Shown here one piece after another: positions 13,528 to 18,567 of a DNA stretch of 18,567 nt; within the stretch, counting starts at the first letter, position 1; the number at the start of each line of letters is the position of its first letter. Below the pieces are notes generated by a model. The model was given only the letters and a program-made list of their open reading frames with translations. It ran no database searches and was not told the origin of the DNA. The stretch is taken from the NCBI GenBank assembly GCA_016204125.1, contig JACQLI010000058.1, positions 1-18,567 of the forward strand, given 5' to 3'. The position numbers and the translations under genes were made by a program. The stretch comes from Candidatus Omnitrophota bacterium. GTDB lineage: Bacteria; Omnitrophota; Omnitrophia; Omnitrophales; JACQLI01.

Positions 13528-16295
13528 TGGTTTCCTCAATTCAGATCCGCGGTGCCAGGGAACACAACCTTAAAAATTTAAATCTCGAAATTCCAAGAAA
13601 TAGCTTCACGGTCATCACAGGGCTTTCAGGTTCGGGAAAGTCCTCCCTTGCATTCGACACTCTTTATGCAGAGGGTCAACGCCGTTACCTCGAAAGTCTT
13701 TCTTCCTACGCCCGTCAATTTTTAGAAAAACTTAAAAAACCAGAAGTTGACCAAATCACGGGTCTCTCACCCGCCATTGCCATTGAGCAGCGTTCACTTG
13801 CCCGCAATCCTCGCTCAACCGTTGCAACCGTTACCGAAATCTTTGATTACCTGAGGCTTCTTTTTGCAAAAGTCGGCGAAGTTTTTTGTTACGAGTGCGG
13901 TCGACCCCTAGGAGGACAAAAACTTGACGAAATCTTTTCGGAGATTTTGAATGAATTCAAAGGAAAAGCGGTCCAAATCTTTGCGCCCATCGTTCGTGGC
14001 CGTAAGGGTGAGTATCAAAAAATCTTTCAGGCAATTTTGAAAAAAGGGTACAACCGAGCTCGGATCGATCGAAAAATGGTTGAACTTCGAAAGGATCTTA
14101 AGCTTAAAAAAACGCAGCGCCATGACATTGATATTCTGATCGATCATCTTTCTATTCGAGATACCGATATGAAGCGTCTAAAAGATGCCGTTCGACACGC
14201 GTTTGAGCTGGCGGAAGGGGAATGTGTTGTCGGAGATAGATTTTTCTCTACCAAGAGGACCTGTCCTAAATGTCAGATCAGCATTCCCGAACTGATGCCC
14301 AATCATTTTTCATTCAACAGTCCGTATGGAGCCTGTCCAAAATGTCGGGGGATGGGGAGACTTTCACTTTTACTTGCCCATGGTGTGATTAAAGATGATT
14401 CCAAACCTATCTTTCGCGGAGCTCTCAACGAAGAAATCTTTTTCTCATTCAATAAATATTTCATTGAAGAACTTGTTTCAGACCTTACCGAGAAATACGA
14501 ATTCGACGTCCATACACCCTTCAAAGGGTGGCCCGAGGCGGCACGTGAAGCCTTTTTTTGGGGTGAAGGAGACGAATCAGGTCTCATCGACGAATTAGAG
14601 AATCTTTTTCACAGGACAAGTTCAGAAACTTTGCGGCGTAAAGTAGCTAAATTCCTTCGGGAGGAAATCTGCCCGAACTGTCGTGGCGGAAGGATTCGAA
14701 GAGAAAGTCTAGGAGTGCGAATCGGGGGGAAAAATATTGTCGAGTGGACAGCATTCTCAATAGAGGAAGCAAGTGTTCATTTCGGTAAGCTCTCTTTCCC
14801 TGAGAAAAAAGGGAAAATCACAGATCCCATCCTTAGAGAAATTCGGGAAAGACTTCATTTTTTAAGAAATGTGGGCCTCAGCTACCTTACCTTAGACCGA
14901 TCGGTCGCCACACTTGCTGGAGGGGAGCTCCAGCGGATCCGATTGGCTGCGCAAATTGGCGTGGGTCTAACAGGAGTCCTCTATATTCTTGACGAGCCGT
15001 CCATCGGTCTTCACCCGCGTGATAATGCAAAACTGCTCGATACGCTTGAGAAGCTCCGCGATCTTAAAAATACAGTAGTGGTGGTCGAACATGACGAAGA
15101 AACAATTCGCAGAGCTGACCACCTTGTTGATCTTGGGCCTGGCGCAGGCATGCAAGGAGGAGAATTAGTAGGCGAGGGCGATTCAAAGGCTCTTTCGAAG
15201 GCGTCTCGTTCATTGACGGGCAAATACCTCACAGGGGAATTGACCATTCCACTTCCTCAAGGTCGTAAACCGTGGCGAAAAACCCCTTTTATCGAGCTCA
15301 AGACCTGTCAGGAACACAATCTGAAAAAGATTAATGTTCGTATTCCTCTTGGTCTTTTTGTTTGCGTAACAGGCGTGTCTGGTTCTGGGAAAAGCACTCT
15401 TATCCATGACATTCTTTATAGGGAACTCCATAATCGTATTTGGAAGACGAACTACCGAGTTGGAAAATTTAGCTCGATTCGTGGGATCGATCAAATTGAG
15501 CAAGTGATTGAAATTGATCAGGCGCCTATTGGCCGAACTCCTCGCTCCAATCCAGCGACCTACACGGATCTTTTCGGTCTGATTCGAAAATTGTTCGCTC
15601 AAACCCAAGAGGCGAGACTTCGGAATTATTCACCCTCACGCTTCAGTTTCAACCTGAAGGGGGGCCGCTGTGAAACCTGTCGGGGGGAAGGGTATGAGAA
15701 ACTTCAGATGAGTTTTCTTCCCGACCTCTATGTTGTTTGTGACAATTGTCGAAGCAGGCGTTACAACGAGCAAACGCTGGAGATTAAATATAGAGGGAAA
15801 ACGATTGCAGATGTTCTGGATCTATCGATCGATGAAGCCTTCACGTTTTTCTCTGAAATTTCTCTCTTGCGGGAGAAACTTCAGCTTCTGAGAACCATTG
15901 GACTGGGTTATCTCAAGTTGGGACAGCCTTCAACCACTCTTTCTGGGGGAGAGGCGCAGAGGATTAAGCTGGCGAGTGAATTGGCAAAGCGTTCGACGGG
16001 GAAAACGATTTATCTTTTAGATGAACCTACAACAGGCCTTCATTTCGCCGACATCCAAAATCTTCTGAAGGCGCTTTTTGAGCTTCGAGATGCAGGCAAT
16101 ACCGTACTAGTCGTTGAGCATAACCTGGATGTCGTCAAAATGGCTGACTTTATCATCGATTTAGGCCCCGAAGGAGGAGACCGAGGAGGCAAGATCGTGG
16201 CTCAGGGTTCTCCTGAGGAAGTGGTTCGTGAAGAGAGTTCTTATACAGGCGCTTATTTAAAAAAGTATCTCGGTAGGTTGAAAGGATCGCAATAA
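13527..16295 (+). CDS. uvrA: Excinuclease ABC subunit UvrA
   Basis: UvrA is the damage-recognition ATPase of nucleotide excision repair and loads UvrB on DNA. The 922 residues are near the usual 940. Two ABC modules are present: Walker A GLSGSGKS at 32-39 and GVSGSGKS at 616-623; signatures LAGGELQRIRLA and LSGGEAQRIKLA; and Walker B LYILDEPSIGLHPRD and IYLLDEPTTGLHFAD. Zinc-binding Cys pairs occur at C246/C249 with C270/C273, and in the second module at C715/C718 with a CDNC pair about 20 residues on. A family-like CYEC lies at 121-124. No inactivating change is visible. ATG13527 overlaps the nadX stop by one base (TGATG), so translation is probably coupled to nadX. Confidence 0.98.
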   Translation: MVSSIQIRGAREHNLKNLNLEIPRNSFTVITGLSGSGKSSLAFDTLYAEGQRRYLESLSSYARQFLEKLKKPEVDQITGLSPAIAIEQRSLARNPRSTVATVTEIFDYLRLLFAKVGEVFCYECGRPLGGQKLDEIFSEILNEFKGKAVQIFAPIVRGRKGEYQKIFQAILKKGYNRARIDRKMVELRKDLKLKKTQRHDIDILIDHLSIRDTDMKRLKDAVRHAFELAEGECVVGDRFFSTKRTCPKCQISIPELMPNHFSFNSPYGACPKCRGMGRLSLLLAHGVIKDDSKPIFRGALNEEIFFSFNKYFIEELVSDLTEKYEFDVHTPFKGWPEAAREAFFWGEGDESGLIDELENLFHRTSSETLRRKVAKFLREEICPNCRGGRIRRESLGVRIGGKNIVEWTAFSIEEASVHFGKLSFPEKKGKITDPILREIRERLHFLRNVGLSYLTLDRSVATLAGGELQRIRLAAQIGVGLTGVLYILDEPSIGLHPRDNAKLLDTLEKLRDLKNTVVVVEHDEETIRRADHLVDLGPGAGMQGGELVGEGDSKALSKASRSLTGKYLTGELTIPLPQGRKPWRKTPFIELKTCQEHNLKKINVRIPLGLFVCVTGVSGSGKSTLIHDILYRELHNRIWKTNYRVGKFSSIRGIDQIEQVIEIDQAPIGRTPRSNPATYTDLFGLIRKLFAQTQEARLRNYSPSRFSFNLKGGRCETCRGEGYEKLQMSFLPDLYVVCDNCRSRRYNEQTLEIKYRGKTIADVLDLSIDEAFTFFSEISLLREKLQLLRTIGLGYLKLGQPSTTLSGGEAQRIKLASELAKRSTGKTIYLLDEPTTGLHFADIQNLLKALFELRDAGNTVLVVEHNLDVVKMADFIIDLGPEGGDRGGKIVAQGSPEEVVREESSYTGAYLKKYLGRLKGSQ

Positions 16296-16306
16296 TCTGA
16301 TAAGAT
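16278..16306 (+). promoter_or_regulatory. Sigma70-type promoter for the winged-helix/cutA pair
   Basis: TTGAAA (16278-16283) and TAAGAT (16301-16306) are separated by 17 bases, across the end of uvrA. The predicted start near 16313 precedes a strong Shine-Dalgarno, AAGGAGGT at 16316-16323, four bases before GTG16328. Confidence 0.6.
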
Positions 16307-16327
16307 TGCTACAAAAAGGAGGTATTC

Positions 16328-16531
16328 GTGATTACAGAGATTGGAATTGCAGCAGGGGACATCTGGCATTTTCTTGATCAGAACGGATCAGCTACTCTCG
16401 ATGAACTGGTAAGAGGCATTAAGAAGGACCGAAATCTCCTTTTGATGAGCCTTGGATGGCTTGCCCGAGAAGGTCATGTCAGCTTAGGAGATGGACACAC
16501 AGGGTTTCGGGCCTCCTTGACCGGGCGATAG
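16328..16531 (+). CDS. Small winged-helix protein (DUF2582-like)
   Basis: The 67-residue product starts at GTG16328, fixed by the strong AAGGAGGT ribosome site. The pattern EIGIAAGDIWHFLDQNGSATLDELVRGIKKDRNLLLMSLGWLAREGHV reads as a compact winged helix-turn-helix: helix, helix, recognition helix with 'LGWLAREG', then a short wing. It resembles the DUF2582 winged-helix family, whose members are small and uncharacterised. It could bind DNA or act in protein contacts. The stop TAG overlaps the cutA start by one base, so it is translated together with cutA. Confidence 0.8.
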   Translation: MITEIGIAAGDIWHFLDQNGSATLDELVRGIKKDRNLLLMSLGWLAREGHVSLGDGHTGFRASLTGR

Positions 16532-16851
16532 TGCCGAGCGGATTCATCGTTGTTCTAACGACCCTTCCCAGTCGCGCGAAGGCGCGCCAGCTTGCACGTC
16601 TTATTCTCAGTCAAAAATTAGCCGCATGCGTTAATCTTCTGGGTCCTGCTGAATCCTTTTTCTGGTGGCAGGGAAAGATTGACCACGCGAAAGAATTTCT
16701 TCTTATTATTAAAACCCGCACTTCACGATTTTCTTTACTTCGCAGGTTTCTTGAGAAACATCACCCTTACGATGTCCCCGAAATCATTTCGCTTATTATC
16801 AGAGATGGTAACGATGCCTATCTCCAATGGCTTAAAGTCAGTACTCCGTAG
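16531..16851 (+). CDS. cutA: CutA1-type divalent cation tolerance protein
   Basis: From GTG16531 the product has 106 residues, the normal CutA size, beginning MPSGFIVVLTTLPSRAKARQLARLIL. CutA1 forms a small trimer resembling PII signalling proteins. It is linked to copper and other divalent metal tolerance, but its real role is unsettled. Family segments are QKLAACVNLL, FWWQGKI...EFLLIIKTR and HHPYDVPEIISLII. Longer upstream extensions of the frame run through the winged-helix gene and are not likely. It overlaps the preceding stop by one base and shares that gene's promoter. No Shine-Dalgarno is obvious, which fits translational coupling. Confidence 0.93.
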   Translation: MPSGFIVVLTTLPSRAKARQLARLILSQKLAACVNLLGPAESFFWWQGKIDHAKEFLLIIKTRTSRFSLLRRFLEKHHPYDVPEIISLIIRDGNDAYLQWLKVSTP

Positions 16852-17044
16852 GTTTCCCAGCCTGCTTTCACTATTGTTGTATTGTCGTTTTTTTTAAACT
16901 CACTGTCTAAAAAAATCCACAGTCAATATCTGTACGAGAGATTTCTGATGAATATGCAATTACGTATCGTGCTTAGATTATTGAAATTTCGTGCGAAACG
17001 GACAGAGAAAGGTTTTGGCATGATATATGCAACATTCCCACAAC
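16852..17044. other. Intergenic region between cutA and the PEP-CTERM gene
   Basis: This 193-base A/T-rich stretch holds no convincing gene. It contains an A/T inverted repeat (TTTTTTTA 16889-16896 with TAAAAAAA 16908-16915) of doubtful meaning. It also has TTTCG-TG-CGAAA at 16987-16998, overlapping the palindrome GAAATTTC, and the sigma54-type promoter listed separately. The TTTCG/CGAAA repeat lies about 18 bases upstream of the -24 box. Confidence 0.6.
17016..17031 (+). promoter_or_regulatory. Sigma54-type (-24/-12) promoter of the PEP-CTERM gene
   Basis: TGGCATG-ATAT-ATGCA at 17016-17031 matches the -24/-12 consensus TGGCAYR-N4-TTGCW at every fixed position but one (A for the first T). 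The GG (17017-17018) and GC (17029-17030) are exactly 12 bases apart. The predicted transcription start is near 17042, three bases before ATG17045. Sigma54 control with the PrsK/PrsR two-component system is known for PEP-CTERM genes in other bacteria. No regulator of that kind is in this window. Confidence 0.65.
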
Positions 17045-17926
17045 ATGAAGCACTTCCTGAAATTAAGAGAAAGGCAGAGAAATACTTATGTTTTATGTAG
17101 ACATTGCTCGTTAAAGTGGCTTCTTTTCACTTTGCTGATTTTGCTTTCAAGTACGAAAATTCTCTTGGCAGGTGTAGCGGTAGACGTTCTCGATTTCGTC
17201 TCAAGGGGTCCTGGTGAGAATTTAGGAGGAAACGCTTCCAACCCTCTTTCGAACAACGATAATGATGGAACAGCTTCGGTTGATCCTGTTATAGAAAACA
17301 ATGGTATTATTCTTCCTGAAGAACCATTTTTTCTTCCTTTTAATGTTACTGAAGTGGAGAAACGGCTTGTGGATAACACCGTAAACTTTTTAGGTGATTT
17401 TAACTTCGGTGACCCCTTTGATATTATTTTTACTGTCGTGGACTCAGGAGGGGTTACGGATCAATTCTTCATTGAACGGGTTTTAAATGATACCAGTCAC
17501 ACTTGGCTTGACTATCATTTTGCATTGGGTTTTGGTTCAGGAGACAATTTTGTTCTCTCTTCTCCTGATGATGGATTGGACTTCGATTTTCCTGACAAAG
17601 ACCCTACGCCCTCTAATCTCGTTCAAATTGCAAACGTAGGTGGTTATGACGATACGGATACTCCAGTTTTTGGTACGTTAAATCATATGGCTGATGAGAT
17701 TTGGTGGAGCGGAGGGGCGCTCGCGCCAGGAGAGGAGATTCTCTTTAGCTTTTCAATCGATGTACCTGACTTTAATGAAAACATGCCCGATTTTGCTGAA
17801 TATTTCGGAGGATATACTTTTACTCTACGCCAATTGCCCACCACTACAGGAACAGTCATCCCAGAACCCAGCACACTCATGCTGATAGGCCTTGGTTTGA
17901 TTAGATTTCTAGTGAAACGAAATTAG
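17045..17926 (+). CDS. PEP-CTERM sorting domain protein (exported, exosortase substrate)
   Basis: The product has 293 residues from ATG17045 (299 from ATG17027, which lies inside the promoter and is unlikely). A long basic N-terminus (KHFLKLRERQR) leads to a hydrophobic signal segment, WLLFTLLILLSSTKILLAG. The C-terminus is a textbook PEP-CTERM signal: IPEPSTL, a short hydrophobic helix (MLIGLGLIRFLV) and the basic tail KRN, which exosortase would recognise at the membrane. The mature part has no cysteine and is very acidic (about 39 Asp/Glu against 6 Lys/Arg), rich in Gly, Asn, Phe and DxD-like stretches. No known domain is recognised. No Shine-Dalgarno precedes the start. The stop codon overlaps the convergent regulator gene by 2 bases. 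Confidence 0.85.
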   Translation: MKHFLKLRERQRNTYVLCRHCSLKWLLFTLLILLSSTKILLAGVAVDVLDFVSRGPGENLGGNASNPLSNNDNDGTASVDPVIENNGIILPEEPFFLPFNVTEVEKRLVDNTVNFLGDFNFGDPFDIIFTVVDSGGVTDQFFIERVLNDTSHTWLDYHFALGFGSGDNFVLSSPDDGLDFDFPDKDPTPSNLVQIANVGGYDDTDTPVFGTLNHMADEIWWSGGALAPGEEILFSFSIDVPDFNENMPDFAEYFGGYTFTLRQLPTTTGTVIPEPSTLMLIGLGLIRFLVKRN

Positions 17927-18477
17927 ATTTTGGACGGCGAGACGGCTATGAAGACCTCAGCGGCCTTAGATTTTGGATTGGAAAGTCGATGAGGAATGGA
18001 AGCATCAAAATAAATCGAGTCACCCTGCTTCAAGGAATAGCTCTCTTTTTCTAAGCCAAGCTCAACTTCCCCCTCCAAGACCCAAAGGAATTTCTCAACC
18101 CCACGTTCGCCTCGTTCAAGAGTTGTCTTTGCGTTGCCTGAAAGTTTTAGGAGAAGGGGCGTTATTTTCTTCTTCGTGACCTCCTGCGTCAGAAGTTCAA
18201 TCTGGCAACCTCGACTCTGGTGGACGACCTTATGAGGGGTTTCCTGCTTAGAAAGGGCGACTTCATCGTAACGGCGGTCGAGCGGTGCATAGAGCTCAGC
18301 GAGACTCAGGCCGAGTGCCTCAGCGATCTTTCGATGGCTTTCAACTGTACCCGTCATTTGTCCTGTTTCAATACGAGAAAGGGTTGCCTGAGCAATCCCC
18401 GTCTGTTTGGCAAGGTCAATAAGAGTAACTTTTTTTGCCTTCCTGAGATCTCGGATCCGATTTCCAATCTTGAGCAT
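17923..18477 (-). CDS. XRE-family transcriptional regulator with C-terminal cupin
   Basis: The 184-residue protein has an XRE/Cro-type helix-turn-helix at about residues 6-62 (RIRDLRKAKKVTLIDLAKQ, TGIAQATLSRIETGQ). A C-terminal cupin_2 barrel occupies about 105-180 (FLWVLEGEVELGLE, LKQGDSIYFDASIPHRLSNP). This architecture is typical of PuuR/SutR-like regulators that bind DNA and sense a small ligand in the cupin. The ligand is unknown here. It is the only minus-strand gene in the window and converges on the PEP-CTERM gene, with stop codons overlapping. ATG18477 sits 6 bases after the promoter TATAAT with no Shine-Dalgarno, so the mRNA may be leaderless. Confidence 0.93.
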   Translation of the reverse strand: MLKIGNRIRDLRKAKKVTLIDLAKQTGIAQATLSRIETGQMTGTVESHRKIAEALGLSLAELYAPLDRRYDEVALSKQETPHKVVHQSRGCQIELLTQEVTKKKITPLLLKLSGNAKTTLERGERGVEKFLWVLEGEVELGLEKESYSLKQGDSIYFDASIPHRLSNPKSKAAEVFIAVSPSKI

Positions 18478-18483
18478 GTTCTC

Positions 18484-18511
18484 ATTATAGAGAGGTATTT
18501 AGGAATTTCAA
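18484..18511 (-). promoter_or_regulatory. Sigma70-type promoter of the XRE-cupin gene
   Basis: On the minus strand, TTGAAA (18511-18506) and consensus TATAAT (18489-18484) are 16 bases apart. The six bases GAGAAC follow and then the ATG, so the predicted first transcribed base is the A of the start codon. Confidence 0.65.
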
Positions 18512-18556
18512 CAGAGAATATGGGGTTAGGGTAATTTAATAAGATATATATTTTTA

Positions 18557-18562
18557 TTGACA
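18557..18562 (+). promoter_or_regulatory. Possible -35 box of a promoter running off the right edge
   Basis: A perfect TTGACA lies five bases from the window end, in an A/T-rich, gene-free stretch upstream of the divergent XRE-cupin gene. A matching -10 box would lie outside the window, so this is only suggestive. Confidence 0.3.
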
Positions 18563-18567
18563 AAAAA

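Noticed and set aside
16889..16915. TTTTTTTA / TAAAAAAA inverted repeat as the terminator of cutA
   Set aside because: The stem would be entirely A/T pairs and is more likely a by-product of A and T runs.
16882..17100. A 72-codon + strand frame between cutA and the PEP-CTERM gene
   Set aside because: It starts with TTG without a ribosome site, crosses the sigma54-type promoter, overlaps the PEP-CTERM start region in another frame, and its product resembles nothing known.
1..18567. tRNA, rRNA, CRISPR arrays, transposases or phage genes
   Set aside because: None was seen on either strand by reading. The long overlapping housekeeping runs leave little room for them, though no covariance-model search could be run.

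Overview
The window looks like a chromosome segment of an uncultured, mid-GC, Gram-negative-type bacterium. A PEP-CTERM sorting signal, a DapL route to diaminopimelate, a DUF2582-type winged helix and a Bacteroides-like YbeY variant together suggest a Candidatus Omnitrophota-like or similar PVC-superphylum lineage. That placement is inferred from gene content only and is moderate to weak. Nearly all genes lie on the + strand, are tightly packed, and often overlap by 1 to 35 bases.

Layout: (1) Positions 1-1364 hold the 3' end of a Memo-family gene, an AMMECR1-family gene (two parts of the uncharacterised AmmeMemoRadiSam system) and a CcdA/DsbD-type membrane thiol-electron carrier. (2) Positions 1400-8678 form a long housekeeping run: hisS, aspS, phoH, a 7TM-HD phosphodiesterase (pgpH-like), ybeY and recO. 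It closes with a clear intrinsic terminator at 8767-8786. (3) Positions 8679-9773 hold a repeat-rich intergenic region with an inverted repeat, then two overlapping genes of unknown function. (4) Positions 9808-16295 carry dapL, folK, panC, panD, nadX and uvrA. Good sigma70-like promoters lie before dapL and panD. (5) Positions 16328-16851 are a promoter-led pair, a small winged-helix protein and CutA. (6) Positions 17045-18477 hold a PEP-CTERM exported protein behind a sigma54-type promoter. Its stop codon overlaps that of a convergent XRE-cupin regulator.

How the genes fit together: hisS and aspS charge tRNAs, and the AspRS carries the H31/G83 pair expected of a non-discriminating enzyme. 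phoH, pgpH, ybeY and recO recall the Bacillus subtilis phoH-yqfF-yqfG...recO neighbourhood without dgkA, cdd and era. dapL, panD and nadX pull aspartate or aspartate-derived carbon toward lysine/peptidoglycan, beta-alanine/CoA and NAD. folK supplies folate.

Points most worth a second look: the Memo-AMMECR1-CcdA linkage; the unknown gene pair with its upstream repeats; the sigma54-type promoter of the PEP-CTERM gene; and several genes whose predicted transcription start lies 0-17 bases before the start codon, without a Shine-Dalgarno sequence (leaderless-like expression). No tRNA, rRNA, CRISPR array, transposase or phage gene was seen.
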